DNA from: JAYSSF01 sp043772005
Lineage (GTDB): Bacteria > Patescibacteriota > Gracilibacteria > Absconditabacterales > Absconditicoccaceae
Length of the DNA: 64,000 nucleotides
Reading direction: 5' to 3'
NCBI GenBank assembly: GCA_043772005.1
Contig: JAYVGP010000008.1
Coordinates: 1 to 64,000, forward strand
Shown here piece after piece: positions 34,035 to 45,329 of the stretch. Under the pieces are notes generated by a model. It ran no database searches. It was given only the letters and a program-made list of their open reading frames with translations, and was not told the origin of the DNA. The translations under genes were made by a program, and so were the position numbers. Positions within the stretch are counted from its first letter, which is position 1. The number at the start of each line of letters is the position of its first letter.

Positions 34035-36857
34035 ATGCCTACTCCTAATTCGAAATTCTACTCGCTTCCGATGTTTCCCTACCCATCAGGGACTGCAATG
34101 CACGTATGACATGTGAGTAATTTTCTTGTAAATGAAATTGTATCGAGGTATCGTAAGATGTGCGGAGATAAGGTTATATTTCCGATTGGATATGATAGTT
34201 TCTGACTTCCAACGGAGAATTATGCGATCAAAAATAATAAATCAGCTCACCAAGCTACTGCGGAAAATATCAAGTATTATGACGAGCAGCTCAAGGCGAT
34301 TGATTTTGCATTTGATACCGATAGAAAGTTTGCCACCTCGGATCCGGAATATTACAAATGGACGCAGTGGATATTCACCAAACTCTATCAACACAATCTC
34401 GTATATCGTAAAGACTGACTGGTAAATTGGTGTAACGGCTGCCAAACAGTGTTGGCCAACGATCAAGTAGTCGATGGGAAGTGTGAGCGCTGTGAGACCG
34501 AAATCATCCAGAAGAAACACCCACAATGGTATATCAAGATTACTGATTATGCTGACCAATTGCTTGATTATTCTGATTGTGATCGACCGGAAGAGACCAA
34601 AATTCATCAGACTAATTGGATCGGAAAGAGTAAAGGAGCTGAGATCGATTTTACAGTTCAGTGAGCTGAGCAGATTATCACAGTATTTACTACTCGTCCT
34701 GATACGATCTATGGAGTCACGGCGATTGTCCTCGCACCAGAAAATGACATCATCGACCAGTATATGACAGATGAGAATAAGTTAGAATTAGCCAATTATC
34801 GTAAGACTACGGCCCTCAAGACTAATATCGAAAGACAATCAACTGACAAGGATAAAACATGATTTGATAGCGGTGTGCAGGTCATACACCCACTCACGGG
34901 CGAACTTGTGCCAGTGCGATTTGCTGACTATGTCTTGCCGGACTACGCGACAGGCGCGGTGATGTTTGTGCCTGCACATGATGAGCGTGACCGGGAGTTT
35001 GCACAAAAATATAATATTGTAACTAAAGATGTTATTGCTCAACATTACATCTCATGAAATCCGCCAGTTGAATGAAAGACACAAACAGTGAGGAACAACG
35101 TTCTTGCACTTCTTTTTGATGAACATATGAATAGAGTGCTTTGTCTTGACTGGAAAAAGATGAGTTGGAGATCATTTATCATGGGATGAGTTGAACAATG
35201 AGAAGAATGGATTGAGGCGGGCAAAAGAGAAATTACTGAAGAATCATGATATAGTGACATTGAATATATACAGACTATACCTTGAGAAGTTCATGCAGAG
35301 TACTTTGCCGCCCATAAAGATGTAAATAGATATAGTTTTGAAAGATGTCTTGTATATCGTCTCAAATCAGAAGCAAATACCGGAGCGATAGAAGATGAAG
35401 AAAATCATAGTATTCATCGAATTGAAAAAGACAAACTAGAGGAATATTTATCTCAGGTTCCTTGAGAGCACAACTCTAATCTTATTTTTTTGAAGAGATA
35501 TCAATCACAAAATAAAGCCTACACAAGTCCGGGAAAATTGATTAACTCTGATCAATTTAATTGACTCGATAACATCACAGCCAAAGCTGAAATCACCAAA
35601 CATCTCGAATCCATTGGTAAAGGTAAAGCAAAAATAACCTATCGTCTCCGTGACTGGTCTGTATCTCGTCAGAGATATTGGGGGTCTCCGATACCAGTAT
35701 ACTATACGTTTGAGGATAATGATGATGGTCGCTATACTCCAGATCATCCACACCCAGATAAGACCAAGTGGATACCGCATCTGATCCCAGAGTCAGACTT
35801 GCCAGTGATCTTACCTCTTGATCTACCAAACTATAAGCCAGCTGGTAAATCACCACTCGAAGATCATCCAAGCTTCAAATACTATCACGCTCCAGATGGT
35901 CAAACATATCTTCGTGAATGTGACACACTCGATACCTTTATGTGTAGCTCGTTTTATTTCCTGAGATTTTGTGATCCACATAACACTCAGGAGCTAATCT
36001 CTTCAGAGGCGGCTAAGATGATGCCTGTAGATCTATATGTCTGAGGTAAAGAGCATACGGTATGACACTTACTCTACTCTCGCTTTATCTACAAATTCCT
36101 CAAGGATATCGGAGTAGTAGTATGTGAGTCCAAGGAACCATTCCGCAAGCTTGTCCACCAAGGTATGGTACATGCCTCTGATGGTCGTAAGATGTCCAAG
36201 CGCTGGGGTAATGTGATTGATCCAATGGGTATTATCAATGAATATGGTAGTGATACACTCAGAACCTATACCATGTTTATGTGACCAGTAGAAGCCAGTA
36301 AAAATTGGAATCCTGACGCAGTCGCGTGAGTTTATCGTTTTATCGGTAGGGTAGCAAAACTCAAGGATAAACTTGCTACGAGTGATATAATAGATGCACA
36401 AATCCTTTCTACGCTTCATCAAACCATCAAATGAGTTACTGAAGATATTGAAGCTCTCAAATTCAATACTGTTGTGAGTAAACTCATGATTATGACTAAT
36501 GCATTCGCAGAAGTAAATGTGATCAATCAGCCAGACTATCTTATTTTCCTTAAACTCTGTGCTCCATTTGTAACCCATATGACACAGCAGATGTGGTCAG
36601 AGCTCGGACAAGAGGGTAGTATTCACGATAGTGGCTGGCCAGTGTGGGACGATGCGTTGATTGCGACATGATCAATTGATCTTCCGATTCAGGTCAATGG
36701 TAAGATGCGTGGTACGATTACAGTTGCTTCATGAGCAGCTCAGGATGAAGTGATGACTCTTGCTCGTTCGCACGAAAACATTGCCAAATGGCTTGAATGA
36801 GAAATCATCAAAATCATCTATGTGCAAGATAAAATTTGTAATGTCATCATTAAGTAG
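34035..36857 (+). CDS. leuS: leucyl-tRNA synthetase (class I) with Nudix domain inside CP1 editing domain
   Basis: 940 aa. It charges tRNA-Leu: FYSLPMFPYPSG and the HIGH variant HVGH near the start, a four-Cys zinc site (NWCNGCQT ... VDGKCERCET), GAVMFVPAHDERD type CP1 sequence, RLRDWSVSRQRYWGSPIPV, VGGKEHTVGHLLYSRF, KMSKR (normally KMSKS) and a C-terminal anticodon domain. About 160 residues (roughly 334-495) are extra, placed in the CP1 editing region before SPGKLINSDQFNGL. They hold a perfect Nudix box, GGVEQGEEWIEAGK then REITEESGY. The usual 35-40 residue N-terminal helix before FPYPSG is missing, and a terminator sits 13 bases upstream, so the start is a bare leader. Several conserved glycines are TGA. 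Confidence 0.93.
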
Positions 36858-36936
36858 TCACAAAATGTAACCAGAGTCGTATATAGCAGTGTACGATTTT
36901 TGCCCTTTGGGTGCTTTACTTTTTGAAAAACATATA

Positions 36937-38625
36937 ATGACTAAACTAATTGTAACGGGTATTCTATTGTGAATGACTGTATTTTCTGGCGCATCTGCAA
37001 GTAGCGTTGTATCGCTAGATCAGCTATCTACTGCTTGTATCCAAGCTACTGACACATGTAACAATACATGTAATAGAGATTCATGACAAGACACATGGGC
37101 TTGTACCAAGATGGCTTGTACGACTGAAAAGGATGCAGTATGTGTTGCGACTACAAATGATGTTGATAGTTCAGAGCAACCGTCAATGTGTACAATGCAA
37201 TATGAACCTGTCTGTGCTGAGAAAGAAGTACAATGTGTGACTGCGCCATGTAACCCCATCAGACAAACCTATGGCAATGCTTGTATGGCTGCTGCTGATC
37301 AGGCAAAAGTAATCTTTGAATGAGATTGTAATATTGCAGAAGGAGGAGTAGTGGTTGGAGGAGATAGAGATGAACACGGATGCATTGGTTCTGCTGGATA
37401 TATTTGGAGTGAGATTGATCAACAATGCGTCAGACCATGGGAAGAAGAACAAAATATTGTCTCATGGGCATATGGTTTATGAATTACTAAGTTTGATACT
37501 ATTGCAGATTTCAATTGGGATACTCTCGTAACGAGAGAACAAGCTGCCAAGATGATTATGGCGACAATCGATGTATCAAATGTACCAGAATGGATGATCA
37601 AACAAGTTGACGGATCATGTGTATGGACTGATGCTAACATGGTTGATAGTTCACTATTGTCAATGGTACAGAGATCTTGTTTCAAGTGATTATTCTACGG
37701 ATCAAATGGTAAATTTATGCCAAAAGCGTATCTCACTGATACTGATGCACTGACTGTCATGACTAGAGCTTCAAAACATATTCCAGCACTTGCTGAGATT
37801 ATAATGACATCTGATTTTGCTATTACAGGTAAGCCTCTTACTAGAGGTGAGCTCCTCGCTAGACTCCAAAATCTCATGAATTCTATTCAACAAGATGAAC
37901 CAACACTTGAGTCAGAAGTAGACTTTATTAAAGCTCAAAAAGATCTTGATACTGCTCGTACTATGTGGGATTCTAAGAAACTTACTACATATTCACTTAT
38001 CCAGACCAAGTCGTGTTTTTGTATGGAGGAATATACTCGCCCAATGATGTATCGTGTAGTAGATGATTTGATTAATACTGCTACACTTGTATACGCTGAT
38101 GATGGTGGTAGCAAGGTCACTATTGAGGCACAACTCAACACAGTAGATCAAGCCTTTGATACAATTCAAGATGCTATTGATAATAAAGTAGCTAATCTTA
38201 CGGTAGAATATAACCCCATCTATGGTCATCCAGTAAGTATTGCAATTGATGTAAACGCTATGATTGCTGATGAGGAACAATATTATAGCTATAAGCTTAT
38301 TACTGACGCTGATGTAGTATTATGATGAAGCTATACACTTGATACATATAATGGTGCAAAGGTAGGTAACTCTGCTATTACACTATCATTTACCGCTGAT
38401 CGTGCAAGTGCAAAGATATGTAATGGCATGGGCGCTAACTACACAGCTACTAAAGATACAATTTTATTCTGACCAATGATGTCTACGATGATGTATTGTG
38501 ATGATGCTCAATTGATGAGTCTTGAATCACAATTTGGTTCACTATCTACGATATCATATACTACAACTAGTACAAGTCTGACAATGACAGCATCAGGTAG
38601 TACCTGGGTTTGGAAGACTAAATAG
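36937..38625 (+). CDS. secreted multidomain protein: Kazal, DUF333, DUF6174-like, META
   Basis: 562 aa. Signal peptide MTKLIVTGILLGMTVFSGAS. After a Cys-rich spacer, residues about 88-130 resemble a Kazal-type inhibitor (EPVCAEKEVQC ... TYGNACMAAADQAKVIFEGDC). Next comes GCIGSAGYIWSEIDQQC, the DUF333 motif. The middle is helical. Then a DUF6174-like region (YSLIQTKSCFCMEE ... EYNPIYGHPVSIAIDVNAMI). The C-terminal 110 residues match the META/HslJ domain (GGSYTLDTYNGAKVGNSAIT ... GPMMSTMMYCDDAQLMSLES). An exported envelope protein with putative protease-inhibitor and stress-related parts; the combination is unusual. Confidence 0.75.
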
Positions 38626-38658
38626 GCTACTGATTTTCATTTGATTTTATAGGAAGTT

Positions 38659-38686
38659 TGACTACTCTGTAGTCAGATTTTTTTTT
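38659..38686 (+). terminator. intrinsic terminator
   Basis: TGACTAC-TCT-GTAGTCA hairpin followed by GATTTTTTTTT, 34 bases after the META-protein stop. Confidence 0.85.
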
Positions 38687-38704
38687 ATTTTTACTAATTA
38701 TGTT

Positions 38705-39190
38705 ATGGCTCAGCTTAAAGGAGAACTCGAAAAGGCTCGTAATACTAAATCTACTCGTTTATGGTTTCTTGTACTTCTTGCTGTAATAATATTTGCTCTT
38801 TGGTGGCTCAAAATTATCAAAACATGATTTGCAATCTGACTTGGTATTGTGGTTCTTGCTGCGATTGGTATTCAGACATTTGACTACGATCTTGACCTCC
38901 AGACTCTATGGAAGACTGGTAATATCGCAGAATCTCGTGTCCAACATACTTCTGATGGCATCAAACTCATGGGATCATGTGTCAAACCAGTAGGTCAGAA
39001 CTCTACTGATGATCTGGATTGTGCAAACTTCACAACTCAACTACAAGCTCAAGCAAAATACGATACCTGCGCCTCACAGATTGCATTATACAACGCTGGT
39101 AAGACTTCTGATCAGATCAAATCTCTCGATATTTATGGTCTTGATGGCAATAAAAATGGGATTGTGTGTGAGGCATTGCCTGCTGCATAG
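38705..39190 (+). CDS. membrane protein with Excalibur-type calcium-binding tail
   Basis: 161 aa. Two hydrophobic helices (WFLVLLAVIIFALWWLKII; GFAIGLGIVVLAAIGIQTF) precede an extracytoplasmic domain ending YGLDGNKNGIVCEALP, the Excalibur Dx-D-x-D-G-x-x-CE calcium-binding motif, with partner Cys residues in DDLDCANF and DTCASQ. Likely membrane-anchored and Ca-dependent. Start ATG 38705 lies directly after the terminator, so it needs its own promoter. Confidence 0.7.
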
Positions 39191-39260
39191 TATTTCGTTA
39201 CTCTACTTTTTTACCCTATCGGGTGTGTACTGTTACTTTATTTTTGTATTCTATAAAATT

Positions 39261-39854
39261 ATGGACCTAAAAACTATTCTTAGCTGACTACTTACCTCAG
39301 ATAACATTGACTGACTTGCCAAGCAAGTAGGTATCGAAAATAAACAAGCACAATCTCTCATCAAGGCATGATTGCCTATCTTGATATGATCACTCAAAAA
39401 GAACACTGAGACGAGTGAGGGGGCTCAATCCCTGTCAGATGCACTTGATCAGCATCAAGAAATACCTACCAATCTGACCGAACTTGTATCTGGTGATAAA
39501 GCAATGGATGCTCAGAAGATCCTAGGTCATATCTTATGACAAGATAAGGATAAGATTCAGTGACAGGTAGCTCAACAAGCTTGAGTATCCAATGATCAGT
39601 CATCACAGATCTTGGGAGCACTGGCACAAGCAGCACTTGGTGGGCTAGGGCAAACGAAAAAACAAGATTGACTTGATACTGCATGAGTCAGCCAGACGGT
39701 ATCATCTATCTCGGATCAGTTCAAAGATGGCAGTATGTTGGATAATATTCTTATGTCTATACTTGATAAAAACAAAGATGGTTCTTACAAGGATGACTTT
39801 ATTACAATGGGTATGAACTGGATTAAATCACAATTATCCTGAAAGAAATTATAA
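39261..39854 (+). CDS. DUF937/YidB-like protein
   Basis: 197 aa with many TGA Gly. The layout resembles DUF937: an N-terminal LLTSDNIDGLAKQVGIENKQ helix pair, LIKAGLPILIGSLKKNTET, then ILGHILGQDKDKIQGQVAQQ and repeated small-residue helices. Near the C-terminus LDKNKDGSYKDDF looks like a calcium-binding loop. Function of the family is unknown. Third of three small genes on the plus strand. Confidence 0.65.
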
Positions 39855-40044
39855 ATTGTAAGTCGTGAATCATAGCAATTAGTGTATAATTTTTTGTGTA
39901 AAAAAACGAGACAAGTCTCGTATATAAACCTATATATACATGAATTCTACTGATACTTCCTTATGACTGTCATGTCAGATCATAGGAGCGCTGAAGCTTT
40001 ATAGTGGCTATCGAGCAAACAATAGATGGAGAAGGTAAATATAC
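39855..40044. other. intergenic stretch with hairpin
   Basis: A 7-bp perfect hairpin ACGAGAC-AA-GTCTCGT (39906-39921) may end the DUF937-like transcript, although the following T run is missing. A 32-codon ORF from ATG 39940 (with one TGA) has no support as a gene. Otherwise AT-rich. Confidence 0.5.
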
Positions 40045-40052
40045 AATCATAG

Positions 40053-40230
40053 TCTCGAGATGTGACAGTGACTGAGATCATACATATTTATATGTAATAT
40101 ATACTCATTGTCCGACCAGACTGACTGGAATGAACCAGTGCTCACAGATTGAGCCAGACGCTTCGCATGACGCTTAGTCATGATAGGTGAAGGTTCCAGT
40201 TGCAACTGCCATTGTCACATCTCGAGAGAT
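40053..40230 (+). ncRNA. candidate structured RNA (or short inverted-repeat element)
   Basis: About 178 bases closed by an 18-bp stem: TCTCGAGATGTGACAGTG (40053-40070) pairs with CATTGTCACATCTCGAGA near 40210-40227, with one G-U pair. Inside are further hairpins: TACATA/TATGTA (40081-40096), ACTGG/CCAGT (about 40125-40140), CATGAC/GTCATG (about 40167-40183). No tmRNA, SRP, RNase P or known riboswitch core was found, and no target-site duplication flanks it. It precedes the carotenoid operon, so a leader role is possible. Confidence 0.5.
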
Positions 40231-40335
40231 TGCGGTTGTGTTTTTAGGACACATAGATAGTATAATCAAGAAGTTCAGAAAACGCAAATTTTTGGAACAA
40301 AAATTCATAAATAAATTTGATATAATTTTTCTGAT

Positions 40336-41286
40336 ATGATATTACTAGAAGATACATCTGGCTGGGAGTTGATGAGACGCTTTGGAACAAGCTATTTTTG
40401 GGCTACATTGCTTTTGCCTCGTGAGATACAAGATGCAACAGTAGAGTTATATAAGTTTGTACGTATCCCTGACCAGATTGTAGACACTCAAATCACAAAT
40501 CACAAATCTGAACAACACCTTCTCCTTGAGAAGGGGGAAACCATAAGAAAAGAACAATTGCAAAAATTATATGATGATCGAAAATCATCTTATCAACAGC
40601 GTAATATTTTACATCCAACCTTTGGTCAGCGGATAAAATTAATGAGTGAGTATCAGATTAATTCTGACTTGGTAGATAGTTTCTATCAGGCAATGAGAGA
40701 TGATCTTACGATCAAGCGCTATGAGACTTATCAGCAACTTCAATGATATATGTATGGTAGTGCTGAGGTCGTATGACTGATGATGTGTGATATCATCTGA
40801 TATAATCAAACCAAGGAGCAATTGACTCTTGCTTGAGCTCGTACACTTGGTGAAGCAATGCAGCTGACTAACTTCCTCAGAGATGTATACGAAGATTATA
40901 TGGATTTGGATCGTATCTATATGCCTAGTGACGATCTTGCACAATTTTGACTATTACATGAGGATATTATACAGTTTTGTCACAGTAAGGAAATTGATGA
41001 CAGATGGGTCGCGTTTATGAAACATATGGTCGCTCGTTGCGATTCTCTCTATGACAAAGCCAATAGCACCATTCAGTATCTTAACCCTATATGCCAGTCG
41101 GCTATCATATTATCAAGTGATTTATATAGAGAGATATTATATAAGATTGAGTCGATATGATATAATCAGTTTGCTCATAGTGCAAGAACGACCAAGCGAG
41201 ATAAACTCAAAGTTATCACCAAGCGCCAAGTACTATGTAAATTTAGTATTAAATATTGTAATACGTTATTGATAAAGTGAAAGTAG
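40336..41286 (+). CDS. crtB: phytoene synthase
   Basis: 316 aa. Condenses two geranylgeranyl diphosphates to phytoene. Hallmarks: SYFWATLLLPREIQDATVEL, the first Asp-rich site as PDQIVDT (usually DDIVD), LGEAMQLTNFLRDVYEDYMD with the second DxxxD, and LDRIYMP. A foreign-looking 30-residue stretch at residues about 55-85 (near TNHKSEQHLLLEKGE) is encoded by AAATCACAAATC repeats and a CTCCTTGAGAAGGGGG element, an in-frame repeat insertion. First gene of an operon with the prenyltransferase and crtI. Confidence 0.88.
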
Positions 41287-41313
41287 ATTTCTTTATTTAA
41301 TTATTGTAATATC

Positions 41314-42177
41314 ATGAATTTATCAAGAGTTATTCGTATTTCACGTCCAAGATTTTGGATCTATGAATTGTGACCATACATGATTGGTATTTTGGCTGCG
41401 TTATTGTCTTGATATGAACCAAAAGCTGACGTAGACTTTGTGATAATAGGAATGATGGCATTTTATTTTTTGATTCCTGCTAACATCTGGATCTACGGCA
41501 TCAATGATATCTATGACTATGAGACAGACAAGCTCAATCCCAAGAAGCTCCAGTGATATGAAGCTCTTGTTACACCCGATGAGCAAAAAAGTTTATGGAA
41601 GCGAATCATACGAACTACAGTTCCATTTATTGTATTAACTATTCTTAATACTTCATTTCTAGTTCTTCTCTCTTTTGTATGATTTCTCTTTTTCTCCTGA
41701 CAATATAGCGCCTATCCTATCAGAGCAAAGGCTAAACCGATTATCGATATGATCTTCTCTGCTGGACACTATGTGATGACGGCAGTATTTGCATGGACAC
41801 TCATCGCTCCGATCTCGGAGATCAACTGGCGATATGTTGTAGCTGGGGTGTGTTGGTGTATGGCGATGCATCTGTATAGTGCGATTCCCGATATCCAAGC
41901 AGATGCTGATGCATGATTATCAACTACCGCGATGCTGACTTGAGAGTATAGTGGTCTTGTACTATGTATAGTTTTCTACGCTTTGGCGGCGGTACTAAGC
42001 TATCCCGCACTTGGTATTGTATCACTCATCTTATGAGGAGTCTATCTCATTATGATGATCTGGACATGGTTGAGATTACAGGATATCAGTCAGATATATC
42101 GTTATTTTCCGTGGGTCAATATGATCTCAGGGATGATTATCTTTTTAGTTTTGTTATACTCACTCATCTATGGATAA
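41314..42177 (+). CDS. UbiA-type prenyltransferase, lycopene-elongase-like
   Basis: 287 aa, about eight membrane helices. The first Asp-rich motif is NDIYDYETDKLNPKK and the second IPDIQADADAG, as in UbiA prenyltransferases; the sequence and position between crtB and crtI fit the CrtEb/LbtBC lycopene elongase group that makes C45/C50 carotenoids. Bacteriochlorophyll or quinone prenylation is an alternative. Its last 8 bases overlap the crtI start (ATGGATAA), indicating translational coupling. Confidence 0.82.
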
Positions 42178-44221
42178 ACAAAAAGTTATAGTAATATGAG
42201 CCTGATTTGGCGGACTTGGGTCGGCGATCTTACTTGCTCGTGCATGATATGATGTTACGGTCCTAGAGAAAAATGATAAAGTATGAGGTCGCGCCAATCT
42301 ACTCGAAATCAATGGCTATAAGCGAGACATGTGACCAAGTTGGTATCTCATGCCTGATGCATTTGATCGTTTTTTCACAGCGATTGGCCGCAAGGTAGAA
42401 GATTATCTTGATCTTCAGAAACTCGAACCAAGCTATAGAGTCTTCTTCAAAGAGAGTCAGGATTGAGCAAAAGCGAATCTCTGATCTTGATACTCCTTGA
42501 GGGTAGAAGGGGGGAAATCAAGTACGAAAGGATATGAGACGATGAATAATGGAGCTAATTATCTTGATCTCTACGCGGACGTGGATCAAACAGCACAGAC
42601 ATTTGAGCAGATTGAACCCCGTAGCGGTGATAAACTTAGAGCATATCTCAAATCTGCGGCATACCAATATGGTATTGCGATGGAGAAATTTGTTTTCAAA
42701 AATTTTGATAGTATTTGGGATTTTATGACACCACAGTTAGCAATTGAAGGGATGCAGCTCAATGTGTTTACCAAGCTTTACAACTATGTCTCTAGATTTG
42801 TCAAAAACGAAAACCTCAAGAAGCTTCTCATGTATCCGTCAGTATTTTTGGGTACATCACCATATGAGACTCCAGCATTGTTCAATATTATGTCGCATGT
42901 TGACTTTAATCAGTGAGTATTTTACCCACAATGATGAATCCATGAAATCCCTAAAGCACTGTATCAAATTGCACTAGAAGAGTGAGTAAAGTTTGAGTTT
43001 GACGCAGAAGTAGAGAAGATTATAGTTGAGAATAAGAAAGTTATTTGAGCTCAACTAAAAAGTAATGAAAGTAACTGATGATATGTCTTACCTCAAAATC
43101 ACCAGATGGCTCTCAAAAAAGTTATTGATATGTTTGTGCAGCACGAAATTAATTATCAAATTACGTGATGAGCTGCTGCTAGTATTTATTGATCAAACAG
43201 GAAAATTAATGATATTGACATTGATGTTGAGTCCTTAGATGATATTGCTGTGATAAGATCCTATTTTAGAGACAATGTTCTTACTTACGAGATCAGCCCG
43301 AATTATGAGAAATTTGTTATTGACTGACTTTTGCTCTTAGAAATTGATTGAATTCAGATCGAGATTTGTGATTTGGATAGGAATAGTGCAAGACAGTACT
43401 GTCCTAATGGTTTAGATTATATCGTTTGTGATCTTGGTGATATGAAAATTAATGTTGTGAAAGAGTCTATTCTGATTGATAATAAGAAATATCTTTCAAG
43501 GGAGCAAGATATTATTGATGTACAAAATCTTTCAAATACATTTATTAAAAAAGCAGATATCATTATCTCCAACGCAGATATGCGACATACTGAGACACAG
43601 CTACTGGAACTATCACAGCAAACCTATCCACAGTCTTACTGGGCTAAGCAAGTAATCTCACCATCATGATTTATCTTGTATCTATGAGTAGATGGAGAGT
43701 TGCCACAACTCAAACATCATACTTTAGTCTTTAGCGATGATTGGAAAGGATGATTTGATCAGATTTTCAAGGATCCACAGCGACCTCAAGATCCAAATTA
43801 TTATATCTGTAATCCATCCAAGACTGACCCCACTGTTGCTCCTGCGGGTAAGGAAAATTTATTTGTTCTCGTGCCAATCGCACCATGATTGGATTCTACT
43901 ACAGAGTCGCTCGAAGCATATAGAGATCATATCATCGCAGATATAGCTCATAACTGTGGTATCCCAGATCTACAAGACCGTATCGAAGTGAGTCAGATTT
44001 TCTCTATTCCTCAGTTTGAACAATACTACAATGCATATAAGGGTACAGCACTAGGACTTGCTCATACATTTTTCCAGTCTGCAGTACGACGCCCACAAAA
44101 CTATAGCAAAAAGGTGAAGTGACTCTACTATGCTGGTGGGTATACCACTCCAGGTATCGGTATGCCGATGTGCCTCATCTCTGCCATGATGGTAGCTGAT
44201 AGAGTAGAGAAGAATAAGTAA
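42170..44221 (+). CDS. crtI: phytoene desaturase CrtI with inserted nucleotidyltransferase-like domain
   Basis: 683 aa, versus about 500 for CrtI, the FAD enzyme that introduces double bases into phytoene. FAD site IGAGFGGLGSAILLARAGYD with two of its glycines as TGA, then KVGGRAN, YPQGGIHEIPKAL, and C-terminal GLYYAGGYTTPGIGMPMCL. Residues about 298-459 are alien: QITGGAAASIYGSNRKINDI then DIDVE is the GG...DxD signature of nucleotidyltransferases. The host resumes with ADIIISNADMRHTE. A second, shorter 25-residue insert near residue 105 (YSLRVEGGKSSTKGYE) carries a G-run repeat. Both ends of the host fold look intact, so activity may be retained. Confidence 0.9.
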
Positions 44222-44241
44222 TTTGTGTTTTAAGGTAAAAG

Positions 44242-44269
44242 TATCTATACTTAGTGTAGGTATTTTTTT
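44242..44269 (+). terminator. intrinsic terminator of the carotenoid operon
   Basis: TATCTATAC-TTA-GTGTAGGTA nine-base stem (with G-U pairs) followed by seven Ts, 20 bases after crtI. Confidence 0.8.
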
Positions 44270-44279
44270 GTTATTATGT

Positions 44280-45254
44280 ATGGAGAAGGAGCAGAATATT
44301 ATCGAACTAGTGCCAAATTGACAAGAGTTATCATATTGGTTCAATAGGTTAAGATCAATTACATCTTCGCATGAATGTATGGGTTTAGTAGGTGATGCGG
44401 ATCTACTCAATGATTTACAAGACAATCTTCAGGATGCATTGATACAGTTATCACAATCTCCTCAGCGATGTAAGGATTATAATAAGATGATTTGAGGTAG
44501 ACCAATTGTTTGTATGGAAGAAATTATTGCCCTTATTTTGCAAGAAAGTGGCGCAAGAAATATTGATGGAGCTCATGGAGAGTTGTGATATTTTCAAGTT
44601 AAAGAACCTCTAGCAGAGCAGGAAGCAAAAAATAAATATAGCAATGATCGACAATGACATGTAGAATCACAATTAATTATGAATAAGCTGCAATGATATG
44701 GAATCGGAATATATTGAAATAATATATTTACGGTACTATGACTACAGCGCTGGCTAGATGTCAAAAAAAGTTGGCTATTTGCGTTTGAACGTATGAAATC
44801 AAATCGTATTATTAATCTCTCATCACAGGAGCAGGATCAGCTCATTTATTTGAGTTATAATAGATGATCACTGCTTAAAGCAATCATATGGAAATGCTTT
44901 AATGATAATCATTTGAGTAAGCCAGTCACGTATAGTCAAATAATAGATATGCGGTATGGTAGTCAAGAACATGACATTCCCCATACTTTCAAAAGTCCTC
45001 AATTTCCAGACCTTATGATCACGTCAGAGACTGACTTTACTACTGGTTGAGAACAAAATTTGATGCTGAATGTCAAGAAACCATGTTCTTCTCAAGAACA
45101 ACAATCTTTTTATAATATTTTTGCTTTACTGTATGATAAGTGGTTATTAGGTCGTAATAGTGTAATATGATATCATGTATCTCCTAATGATAAACGTATC
45201 GCAACCAAATATATGGTACAAATAAAGATAATTAAGAAACTATTATCACCTTAA
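44280..45254 (+). CDS. lytic-transglycosylase-like protein
   Basis: 324 aa with recoded Gly. Residues about 85-115 read EEIIALILQESGARNIDGAH then GELGYFQVK, like the SLT lysozyme-fold core (catalytic E in the ESG, then G..G..Q). Further Q/Y-rich helices follow. No signal peptide is obvious, which is odd for a murein lyase; an alternative is a phage- or conjugation-type muramidase acting through the T4SS-like apparatus. The C-terminal 130 residues are unrecognised. Confidence 0.6.
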
Positions 45255-45329
45255 TTATATTGATATCATAAGGGCATAGATATATTAAAAATACATAGAC
45301 TGACATATTATATATAAATAGTTATAATA

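Noticed and set aside
39940..40038. Short ORF before the structured element
   Set aside because: Thirty-two codons, no conserved features, overlaps a hairpin region.
40053..40230. tmRNA, SRP RNA, RNase P RNA, cobalamin or TPP riboswitch
   Set aside because: None of the diagnostic cores is present; only scattered short resemblances.
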